From Hexactinellida sp. DTS-2022 (lineage: Eukaryota > Porifera > Hexactinellida), in NCBI GenBank assembly GCA_028753945.1, contig JAPNXP010000003.1, forward strand, positions 4,340,001 to 4,404,000: a stretch of DNA of 64,000 nucleotides. Direction: 5' to 3'. Position numbers and translations under genes: made by a program. Shown here in pieces: positions 54,801-64,000 of the stretch. Every line of letters begins with the position of its first letter. Positions within the stretch are counted from its first letter, which is position 1. The notes beneath the pieces were generated by a model, which saw only the letters and a program-made list of their open reading frames with translations, did not search any database and had not been told where the DNA came from.

Positions 54801-57717
54801 TATGTAAACTTTATAATATGAACAAGTCCAATGGTCCTAGATTAACAACTCATAGATGGGTTGCATTAAGTTGAGTTCGCATATTATTCATAATAAAAGG
54901 ACCTGACTTAATTGTTATTCTGAACATTGGGCCGTTTACTGAACCTATGTATGACAAACAATAATTTTGTTTACAAAATGGAAAAAAGAGCGACTTAGGG
55001 GGGAGGGAGGGAGATGCCAAATTTTCAGGGAAAATTTAAAATTTTAGCCTCAATATAATTCTGCTCAACTTCACAATCTCAGTTTGCACTCATTGATACA
55101 TTTCATACTGACATTAATAATTTGTAGTACCTTTGTTAATATATTGGTATACAGTAGAACCTGCGTAATCCGACCCTAAGTAATCCGGAATTCAGCTGAA
55201 CCGACGCTTTTTCCATATCCCAAATGAGCAACGGACAATGTATTAATGCAGCGATATCCAAACTTTTTCAACCGTGGACTTCCTATAGTAATTATTAGAC
55301 ATTCTGTGGACCCCTATTAATGATCGTAATACATCTTGTGGACCCCCTACAGCCGTCCGTGGATCCCAGGTTTGGAATCACTGCACTAGAGCCTGCATAA
55401 TCCGACAATTTGGCAATGCGACATTTTGCCTATCCCAACGGTGTAGGATTAGACAGGTGACACTGTATAATTTATTACCTTGAGTTTTTCTTTCTCTCCC
55501 CGTGGAGCTTATTTACCTGCCTCAGTCCACTCATAATCCAACTCCAATTTCCACTTCCTTTGCAAGGCATTACTCTTATGCTGATTAGATTAGCATCCTT
55601 AGCTACTCCGCTAAACAAACCACCTGCAATACCAGCGCAGTGGGTACCGTGTCCGTTGCAATCTTTTCCTTTTTGCTTGGAACCCGTTTTGGCATCAATG
55701 ACATCGTAGCCTGAATATGTTGCTCTGGTTCCATCCTTTCCATATCTCCATCTAGATTAAATATAATGGGTTGCATCAATTAATATACTCTAGGAAATAC
55801 TCTCTAACCTTGTTACTCTCGGGACTCGGGCAACTGCCCCCTTACCCATTAGCCTCACCAATCTTGGAGACCATGGGTTCAACAACTCAATAGTTGTAGG
55901 GATACAAATTCAAGGCAGTATAATTTGGGAACATTTTAATTAGTATTATTATTATTAGTTTTATTATTTACACATGTCTCTATATTACATTAAACTTAAT
56001 AGAACAAATCACTAGTTGTAGGTACACCTTTAATTTCCTATACAAATATGAAATATCCGATAATTTAATTTGAAATTGCTATACATACAAGCAAAATATA
56101 TTTAATGGCTAATTTGGAGAGTAATTCTAAGTAGTTTAAAATAATTTTCTTATATTCACCCGAAGTCTATATGATCATAGTTAATGCCAGAATCGAGTAT
56201 ATATATATCAACTCCCTTTCCGTAATTGAAAGGGTCATATGTGCCATCTTTGCATTTCACATCATCGATGATGTCCAAATTGTATCGAGTTGTATCTGTG
56301 GAGAATTCAGACTCCTCGAGATCATCAATGGATATTTCATTTGAATCTCCAATGTTTCTATCAAGGTAAATGATTTCGTCTTTTTCAACTACTTCCACAA
56401 TGTCCAATTCTGAAATCTGAGATTGAAATATGAAATTTATAAAAATACAAAATGCAAAGCAAATAATAAAGGAATTACTATACAGTAGAACTCGGTAGCA
56501 CGTACCCTCGGGATAAAAATATAGTATTATGCCAGTGTGTACTAACTGAGTTGACACTACATAGAGATAGTGCATTTACATTGACAAACTTCGTTTACAC
56601 AAAGTTAATCGTACTAAACCAGGTACGTTCTAACCAAGTTCTACTGTATAGGCTAACACGCTTTCTAATCTAATCTTCCGGCGCTGGTAAGGTAATTTTA
56701 CATCAAAATTAAGTTGAGGGAAGGAACGAAAATACCGAATATTCGAATGTTCGTTCGAAATGATTGAACGAGTATTCGTTTGAACGTATATTCGTTTCAA
56801 AGTATATTGAAATGGATAATCGTTGACTACTTTTGGGCAAAACATGACTTTTGTATAGATTGGAGAGATCGCAAATATATATTCCTACCTAAACTAGCTG
56901 AGTAATATCTAACTTGCTTCTTAAACACTTTGTAGCTTTGATTAAACTGTTGTAACATCAACAAAACCAATTTTCCAATGTATTTTGAGTCTTGAAATTG
57001 ATTTAATGCATATCATCTAAATGAACGAAAATTCGAATATTCGTTCGTTTAGAAAAAGATTCGTTCGTTACATTTGAATATTAGTTTCAGCCCTAAAATT
57101 AACCCTTGCAAAGTCGGTTATTTATATTGAAGGATGTTGGTTGATATAAAGGTAAGTTCATAAACTAATGCTGCTGAATTTCGTTGGCATGAAGATGGTT
57201 AGTATGAACACTATTTCAGTCCCCTCAAAGCCTTTCCAATGGAAATTTCACTGGTTAATATGTATTCTGGATAAGACGAACTCAACCTGATGTTCGTGCT
57301 AACGAGGTTCTACTGCAGTTGGTTATTAAGTTTTTACTCATTCTCGGGTGTTGAATAAATGATTTTGAATAACTTGATTTATACGAAATTTTCATAAAAA
57401 TATTAAAAAGTAAAAAACTTTAAATACGAATATACTGGACATATATTAATAACAAATCATACCTTACCAGCAGTTTCTTCACTGATTTCTCCAAAGATCA
57501 TCGGTAGCAGAGTATTGTCTGACTCTATGAAGAGCTCTTCCCTTTGTAGCCCCTCATGTCCCTCCACAATTTGAATGACCTCTTCTATCTGCTCATCAGT
57601 AGCCCCTTCCTTCAACAGTACTATGTACTTTTCCCTCTCAATCTCAATGATAACTTTTCCGGAAAAAGTTACAGCCAAAGTAGCGAATAGGAATGCACAC
57701 ACAATTTGAACTTTCAT
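51831..57717 (-). CDS. Proteinase-K-like subtilisin P4, intact with full triad
   Basis: Exons 57717-57463, 56416-56160, 55751-55479, 54536-54223 and 52048-51831 join in phase (1,317 nt, 438 residues) with GT/AG borders. Signal peptide MKVQIVCAFLFATLAVTFSG, then an I9 propeptide to about residue 107. The S8 domain has Asp160 (YILDSGIN), His205 (NGHGTHCAG), oxyanion Asn (VVVTASGNQ) and Ser375 (GTSMACPHVAG). The catalytic region is about 275 residues, close to proteinase K, with several Cys that could form disulphides. Expected role: secreted serine endopeptidase, activated by cleaving its propeptide; substrate unknown. It is the only member of the local family with nothing visibly wrong. Intron 4 holds a 1.79-kb palindrome. 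Confidence 0.88.
52295..54087. mobile_element. 1.79-kb near-perfect palindromic element
   Basis: Arms 52295-53168 and 53214-54087 (874 bp each) around a 45-bp spacer. I see one mismatch near the centre. Termini CACGGACTACTAGATACCCG and CGGGTATCTAGTAGTCCGTG. CCCTAGC borders both sides; the P1 and P2 introns show the empty site (GCCTAGCCTATACGAATG). No transposase; the ORFs are mirrored in both arms. Confidence 0.9.
55152..55465. mobile_element. pogo/Tc-type MITE with nested hAT-like MITE (P4)
   Basis: Same structure and position as 15891-16204. Confidence 0.7.
56477..56650. mobile_element. pogo/Tc-type MITE in P4 intron 1
   Basis: CAGTAGAACTCGG ... CCAAGTTCTACTGTA; paralogue of 18209-18370. 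Confidence 0.65.
56715..57090. mobile_element. MITE with AACGAATATTCG inverted termini (P4)
   Basis: The left end is altered (GAGGGAAGGAACGAAAATAC); the right end TTAGTTTCAGCCCTA is kept. Paralogue of 18454-18797. Confidence 0.55.
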
Positions 57718-58021
57718 TTTATTTTGTTACAGATCTAAATATTAAATATCAATAATATGCTATAATTAAATTGTTTTATTATTTAATAGCTGTGTCTTGA
57801 ATTATCATTAAACTTTACACCTCCATATGAAAGCTTAATTAATAACTCATGATCATAAACATGCAATTCGTAATGATTATAATAAAATACATGTTAAATT
57901 GTATTAATTAATTAATTAATTAATAATAAATGTAGAATTTTGATCAACAGTGATAAAGTATGTTATAGTCAAATTATTTTTAATAACTATGTCATTTATT
58001 AGAAGCATTTACATAAAATAC

Positions 58022-58104
58022 CTGTTTTATGACCCTCTTTTGTAGATGTTGTTATTGTTGTGAGTGTTGTTGATTGTTGCCATTAAGAAATCGGTGTATT
58101 TATA
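58022..58104 (-). promoter_or_regulatory. P4 core promoter and 5' UTR exon
   Basis: TATAAATA at 58104-58097 and a CAACAA-rich leader ending AAACAG|GTATTT at 58022. An acceptor lies just before the ATG at 57717. Confidence 0.65.
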
Positions 58105-58423
58105 CTTGGGGTATCAGAAATGGATGTATCGAAAAGATTTCAAGAATTTCATTTAAAAACACTATTCAATTGATTATTTTCGCTCCCAGAATCGTAATTA
58201 TTTGATAATATAATTTAATACAGTCTCTATTGCATTCTTAATGACTCGTACTGTTGCACACTATTCTTATCATTAGTATTGCACAAATGTGAAATGTATA
58301 TAGAAATAATATAATAAAATCACATGCAGCTAAATATCGGTTTCTCAATTAAGTTGCATGATGCAAAACTCGATAATATCCAGTTTAATCAAAAATATTA
58401 TTTAGAAGCCAATATAATCAATG

Positions 58424-58770
58424 GAAAAAAAGGCTTGGGCTTAAGCCCTTTTGAAAGGACTTAAGCCCATGTCTGCTTTACACTCAAATTTCTACAGTAT
58501 TTTACACTCAAATTTAATCTGGTAAATACTATAGAAGCTATATTTCTAAGCCCTTTTTGAAAAATGCCTTAAGTCCAAGCTCAAGCCCTTAATAAAGGAC
58601 TTAAGTCCGGACTTAAGTCTTTTACTCTAATTATTTAGAAATCCATACCGTATTTTATTAAATAAGTGCCTTGAAAAGAGCTTGAAGAAGGGTTTGAAGC
58701 TCATCTATAAAGGGCTTTAGTCCAAGTCCGGACTTAAGCCCTTTGGGGCTTGACCCCATGCCTGGCCACT
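58424..58770. repeat. Insertion rich in GGCTTAAGCCC / AAGTCCGGACTTAAG
   Basis: Absent from the P1 and P2 blocks at the same point. It contains many short palindromes and an inverted piece of the local flank (ACACTCAAATTTAATCTGG). Confidence 0.55.
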
Positions 58771-58918
58771 GTAAAGTACTGAAGAATCTCATTAATAGGA
58801 ACCAGGTCCATATCCAGGGGGGACTAGGGGGTGAGCCCTTTTTGAGAATTTGGGCCCACAGAATTATTAATGCCCGAATTAAACTCCTTTGAAATACATA
58901 CATAGGGTTTTCATAATA

Positions 58919-59110
58919 CAGTCAGGTTCTTTTATTATGAACATTCAAGGGACCAAGAATTGTGTTCATAATAGAGAAACTTCATAATAAGCGAACTCAA
59001 CTTACTACAATATTATATAATTTGTTAAATTGGGCCCGTAGGGTTTGTTCATTATAAAAATCTTCATATTAAGCAGACGAAATCTTGTTCTTAATAAGCA
59101 GACCTGACTG
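58919..59110. mobile_element. Tc/pogo-type MITE upstream of P4
   Basis: TA|CAGTCAGGTTCTTTTATT ... GCAGACCTGACTG|TA; paralogue of 20398-20595. Confidence 0.7.
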
Positions 59111-59924
59111 TATATGACACTCAGGCCTTTCTCATAGCCCCACCAACTATCACTTTCTAGCTACATACCTGATAGGAATACTGGTGAAATATCGGTGAAA
59201 TAAAGAGTACAAAAGGTCCATAACCTATACAAATGATTGCAAATCACTTCAGTAATGCAAATTCCCCGAATAAATATTAAAAAATCGACAGTCCCCTTGG
59301 TATTTGTAATAACGAGAACCTACAGTACATTGGTTTCATTTCGTTTGATTAGTACACTTTATCATCGACTATATCCAAATTGTATACAAATATCTGTGAA
59401 GAAAAGTGGGATTTATTCAATAATGTTCCAAATTTCAATCAATCGACAATTTTCATCCCAGGAATCTAGAATGGGTTATAAAGAGGTACTATATCTTTAA
59501 TTTGACCAAAAATAGATTTGATAAATAAGATTATATAATTAGTAAATATATTTGGGTTAAATTAAGATTTCAATGCTTGTAGTATAATTAAGACATTAAC
59601 TTTATTAGTTGTTGGTGCAGTGATCTGCCCATAGATTAGTATTTTAAATCAAATTTCAAAAATATTCCATTGATATTTTGTGCTCCAGAAATAAAAATAT
59701 TTTATATTAAGTTATTTTCGATTATAAAATTATTTATAACTCGTGTAGTTGTCACGATTCTTTACCGATAATGATATTAACTGCAGAAATTATATTAAAT
59801 GAATCTATAGAGCAGATATCATAGTAGTTAACATGATATTAAATTTACAGTTCTAGGTTTCTCAATATTATGTGTGAATGCACATGATGTCTCACATGAT
59901 AATTTTTTGTTACAGTTTTTAACA

Positions 59925-61712
59925 CCTATAAAAAATTTACTGCTCCATAATTCAAAAAATGTTATACTACTTTTTATTTTTTGTTTGGAATTGATTGAGA
60001 AAGTGGTAAGAGCTACAGACCAGAAAATTTGGTAGAAAAATAGGAAATACTGTGTATAGAAATAAAATCAAATGTATAAGAAAATTATTCACATCTTACC
60101 TCACAAAGTGACAAAACTTTTAGTCAAACAAATTCGAGGGTTGTCCCAGCATGGATTAACAGCTAGCATTCAATAACGTAATATAAATAGATTTTAGTGT
60201 CTCTATCAATTGTTATGTATGCTTTATAGAATGCCCAACTGAGACTTTAATTAAATTAATCGTGGGTAAATTAATACATCCGATCAGGTATTTGTGTTTC
60301 GTCTGTTTAGCTTACATTTCTAACATTCCATTGTTCTATTTGATATCCAATTATTACCAATCTAAGTAATAACTGTTTCCCACCAAGTTCCAAGGATTGC
60401 ACAGTTCCTTAATGATAGTTAATTCAAGTCATTATTAATCAACATTATTAAGACACTATTAACACTATTGCACTATTAATCAACCACCCAACAAAATATA
60501 GTGCCCCAAAGGTCGGCACAGCTGTAATTTTAGATTTTTTGATATAAATTATCCTTAATGTCACATTCCGAGCTTTAATGACATTCTTTTGCACAACGAA
60601 ACTTTCCTCCATTACTGATTTATTCCTATCCCTATAGTATAGAAAGAAAGCTATTTCTAAGGTATTCGAGAATTTTAGAAACTAGATAATTCGATAATAT
60701 TTCAGATACCAAGTTCGGGATGGTAGAAGTCAGCACATGGTTTTGAGAAACCTCTGCTTATAATCATGCAAAGTAATTACTTTCTCTCTCTCTATTTTAT
60801 TGTATTACAGAAATTAGCTCAATTAAGATAGAGAAATCGTGACCACTTCACGAGTTATAAACTCAATGGGAACAATGAAATAGTAAATTACAGAACTATG
60901 TTGATAATTAGGTATCAATAGAACATGTGTTCGTTGATTTATCATAAGATCCTAGCTATCTGATCTCTGGCGCATTACATCAGATCGATAAATGTAATAT
61001 GCTCCCAAGTTGTTATGATCCCTAGCCTCGAAAGATTATGGCCCTTGGGAAAGCAAGGGCGGAGGAAGCGGTCAACCCGATCAGGCCATGGCCTGACAAC
61101 TTTTATCAGTGGCCAGGCCAATAGCCAGACCACTCTTACGTCACTAGTTAGGCCGGTCAATCCACGGCCTGACAACTTTATAACTGCTTCCGCCGGCCCT
61201 ATAAAGGTCATAGGTGGAAGTACGGGGAAACTCTCTATTGAGTATTCACCTCCGGTGTCGGAAAGCCAGCGGTCTCCCGAAAATGTGGCCCTTAGGGTCA
61301 GATTTCTCCCTTAGGGTCAGATGTCCTCACGTATGATTCTTCATACTAGGGTCTCAGAACACTTAAATTTCACAATATACATCACTATAGTTTTATATTA
61401 TACATAAAAGTGTTCCATATCTTCTCAATATAGATTTCTATCACTTTAGTTTAGTAATATGCTAGTGAAATAGATTTGTAGTAATATGTACATGTTGTAG
61501 CGATTCATTAGTTTTAACACGTATATGTGTCAGGATATGGGATAGTTTCCTTAGGAGGACATCTGATCCTGAGGTGTTTAGCTGCACTAGGGTTAGCTAA
61601 TTTATCGATCATGATTTAGCCTATTTTAATATCTAATACTAAATATCTAACAGTCAGTAAGTTACACAACAAGGAAGAGAGCACATTTTTATTGAACTAT
61701 AAGTACACAAAT
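59925..61712. repeat. Segmental duplicate of 22434-24257
   Basis: Colinear copy leading to TRAF copy E. Contains the hAT-like MITE at 61053-61203. No separate gene. Confidence 0.75.
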
Positions 61713-61762
61713 AGACAAGTAGAATAGCTTATGAGAGAAATAATAGCATAACTTTGAGAGAA

Positions 61763-62714
61763 ATGGCATCAAAACTACTAAACCAACCTGACAGCATAGA
61801 TGATATACTATATGTAAAGACCTACGTTAGAGGAAAGCAAAAGTACTGTGGGTATAGGAGGGAGTACTTAGTTAGGAATCTGACACAAATGGAAGAAAAT
61901 TTCGTGGTTTGTAGGATGTGTTCTGGAATAATGCGGAAAGCTACTTTTAGCGAGGGAGAAACAACTTGCTTGTTTTGTAGCGAAACTCCAGACAAGTTGA
62001 ATGCTGATAAATATGGTACAGAATTCAGTAGCAGAGTTTGAGATAAAATGTCCAATTCTTAGAAACTGCAAATGGAAAGGGAAACTTTCAGAAGCAGAGA
62101 CACATTTGGATGTTTGTGATAACTTTCTAATCAAATGTGCTGATTGTGAACAGAACATAGTGGAACACACAGACTTCAGCTTAAAAATAATAGAAAAACT
62201 TGAAAACGAAAACAAAATTACTGAATGGACAGTGAAACAATTGGAAGGAGTTGGGTGGGAATTCCAATATAAAGATATTTCATATTGGGAAAATTTAAGG
62301 GGTCCTACTTTCTATGTTAACAACTACAAACTGAGACTCTATATTATGAGTAGGTCTTTCGACGAACGAATACGCTTCTCCATCAAGAGGATAGAAGGAG
62401 AGTTCGACAAACAATTGCAAATAGCTGCCATTCTTCACTACAGAGTTATTTTTGTAGACAAACAGGACTATAGCAAGTCTCATTATGACGCTGGACCAAT
62501 GAATTATCAGCTTAAGATCGGTGGAAATAGCGAGGAATTCTATTGTATAGATATTGCCACCTATAGCAGATACTCAACAGCTGATAAATGTATATCAGTT
62601 AGATTCTATTTTGATATCAACACTCAACCACCTCTTGGAGTAGTGCCTGAAGATAATGCTACTATGCTTGTTACAGCTAAAATATCCGATATTGATCCAT
62701 TTTCTTTTATTTAA
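61763..62714 (+). pseudogene. TRAF-like gene copy E, frameshifted and lacking most zinc fingers
   Basis: ATG at 61763 (MASKLLNQPDS). The half-RING CRMC...CLFC is followed by an extra A near 62007, and the first frame ends at 62041. The other frame continues from about 62010 with the first finger (CPILRNCKWKG, CDNFLIKC), then jumps from CADCEQ straight to NIVEHTDFS. That is 99 residues fewer than copy C, lost in frame, and removes every later TRAF-type finger. The MATH-like domain follows (FYVNNYKLRLYIM, KRIEGEFDKQL, YRVIFVDKQD) and is open to TAA at 62712. The FSGNLLVY strand of copy C is also absent. Probably a pseudogene, although the second frame alone (237 codons) is long and clean. Confidence 0.82.
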
Positions 62715-62929
62715 TTCTACTAATTTTTTTTTCAATTTCTTTGTAAACCCTATTAGTTAAGTGGTATTTTTACATCATTATATTTATTAAGGATGATCAC
62801 TACCGTTTTTAGCATATAATTCTAAAATTTCTGTTTCTATTTCTCGTTTATATGAAAAATATTGTTCTGGTATGAGTCTCCTAGGGAAACTGATTATTCT
62901 TAAAATGTATTAATGAAGCTAATCCCAAA

Positions 62930-63080
62930 CTTATTAAAGAGCGGACCCCCTATAGCAAATACCAAACATTATATGGACCTCCCGTTGCAGGTAATACAAA
63001 TTTAGAGATCTTGTGGATGGTCGTTTGTGGACCACAAGGGGTCTATGGACCGAAAATCCGGACTGTTAACTACTGTATTA
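62930..63080. mobile_element. hAT-like MITE in 3' flank of copy E
   Basis: GCGGACCCCCTATAGC ... GGTCTATGGACCGAAAATCC; same family as 4948-5060. Confidence 0.5.
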
Positions 63081-63451
63081 ATATAAAAGATTTTGGAAGA
63101 TTATTTAGTAATTTCAACATATTTACCACTTCTTCTGGGGCCGTATTCACTAAGAAGTTAAGCACTAAGTTTGAACTTAAGTCTTAAGTTCGAACTTAAG
63201 TCTTAAGTTCAAACTTAGTTAAGTTCGAACTTAAGTCGTATTCACTAAGAGTTAAGTTCAAACTTAGTTAAGTTTGAACTTAAGTATGAACTTTTTTACT
63301 TTTAATTTTATTTCACTCAATTTCTATTCTCTTGGAGTTTGGAATCGGCCTCAAATAATAATATAGTTAAATATACCTAAATATTTACATAAATATTTGT
63401 TGGCTACAATGTTTTGTGAATCTCTTATTTATTAAAGAATGGCTACATAAT

Positions 63452-63592
63452 ATGGCTATAGTTTGGAAGCAACCAATGCTGGACGATTCGCCTATTGACC
63501 AACTTATGGATGAACCAATTGTAATTGAAGAATTGGGACACTGGGCTGCTAAGCATTACAGAGACCAATTTGCTATTCATAATTTTGATTGA
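63452..63592 (+). CDS. Small ORF, unknown (possibly last exon of a larger gene)
   Basis: 46 residues (MAIVWKQPMLDDSPIDQLMD ... ELGHWAAKHYRDQF) with a protein-like composition, open further upstream in frame. Not recognised. It could be the C-terminal exon of a Harbinger-encoded protein. Confidence 0.35.
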   Translation: MAIVWKQPMLDDSPIDQLMDEPIVIEELGHWAAKHYRDQFAIHNFD

Positions 63593-63730
63593 ATTTATAT
63601 ATGTAAATGAAGATAATTAGTTGTAGTATATTTAATTAATTCAAAAAAGAAATATACTACTCTGGTATGTAGACAAGTACTTCCTAAGAACATTTAGAGG
63701 AGTGTCTACGTACGTCAGTCTGTCGAAACG

Positions 63731-63828
63731 TGAAACAGTAAAGTTCTCTATACATGAAACAGTTAAGTTCTCTATATATGAAACAGTTAAGTTCTCTATA
63801 TATGAAACAGTTAAGTTCTCTATTCATA
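63731..63828. repeat. 24-bp tandem repeat, about 4 units
   Basis: GAAACAGTTAAGTTCTCTAT repeated with small variants. Confidence 0.85.
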
Positions 63829-63952
63829 TACAAAGTAGCTTTGATGCCAAAATAACAAATGCATATAATTCCATTGAAGATTAATTTTCATGATCAATGT
63901 TTTTTCTCCCATTTGTATAAATTGCAGTTGAACAAAACCAATTCTAAACGGA

Positions 63953-64000
63953 ATGGAAAAATCCAGGAAGATAAATTGGACTAAGGAAGAAGAGTGCGCG
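63953..64000 (+). CDS. Start of a Myb/SANT-like DNA-binding protein (cut by window)
   Basis: MEKSRKINWTKEEECA, 16 codons to the window edge. The spacing of Trp-Thr-x-Glu-Glu-Glu is that of the first helix of Myb/SANT-like domains, which PIF/Harbinger elements encode beside their transposase. Too short to be certain. Confidence 0.4.
   Translation, partial: MEKSRKINWTKEEECA

Larger units (their letters stand above)
63135..64000 (+). mobile_element. Probable PIF/Harbinger element, left part
   Basis: GGGGCCGTATTCACTAAGAA resembles Harbinger terminal repeats. It is followed by nested AAGTTCGAACTTAAG palindromes. The Myb/SANT-like start at 63953 supports this class, since these elements carry such a second protein. 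The right end is outside the window. Confidence 0.45.

Noticed and set aside
39517..59500. Similar ORFs at 39517-39741 and 59237-59500
   Set aside because: The similarity follows from segmental duplication of a flank; the frames differ by indels and one overlaps the exon-2 relic on the wrong strand.

Overview
The window is eukaryotic nuclear DNA from an invertebrate animal. It is AT-rich, its genes carry spliceosomal introns with GT/AG borders, and transposable elements of every major class are packed into it. TRAF-like zinc-finger proteins and proteinase-K-type secreted subtilisins in local tandem families fit an early-branching metazoan. A sponge is my best guess, but this is an inference from family content, not a demonstrated identity.

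Two host gene families dominate. (1) TRAF-like genes, intronless, are concentrated in the left 12.5 kb on the minus strand: copy A runs off the left edge, B is broken, C is intact at 7316-8551, and D is broken. Further damaged copies lie on the plus strand at about 24.8 kb (F) and 61.8-62.7 kb (E), with smaller relics at 2.1, 10.1 and 48.7-49.0 kb. (2) Four five-coding-exon subtilisin genes (S8 family with an I9 propeptide), all minus strand, are centred near 17, 35, 45 and 55 kb (P1-P4). By my exon reconstruction P2 (433 aa) and P4 (438 aa) keep complete frames. P1 carries a nonsense codon and an insertion over a splice donor. P3 has lost its start codon and the exons for the catalytic Asp and Ser. 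P2 has Gln in place of the catalytic His, so P4 is the only copy with a full triad.

The layout is a set of segmental duplications. A TRAF pair block (1-5.4 kb) is repeated at 7.2-14.1 kb. A protease plus plus-strand TRAF block (14-26 kb, P1 then F) is repeated at 51-63 kb (P4 then E). P2 and P3 are further protease blocks. Because the blocks are paralogous, many insertions can be seen against an empty copy of the same site inside the window, which gives target-site duplications directly.

Mobile elements: an intact Ty3/Gypsy retrotransposon with indistinguishable-looking 176-bp LTRs (26400-31148); a 5'-truncated CR1/L2-like LINE (41.3-43.3 kb); several Helitron-like elements; hAT-type elements with 8-bp target duplications; pogo/Tc-type MITEs; a foldback element built from inverted 43-bp minisatellite arrays (38350-39287); a 1.79-kb near-perfect palindrome inside an intron of P4 (52295-54087); and the left end of a probable PIF/Harbinger element at the right edge. 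I found no tRNA, rRNA or CRISPR array. Annotation was by eye; percent identities and splice sites were not computed.
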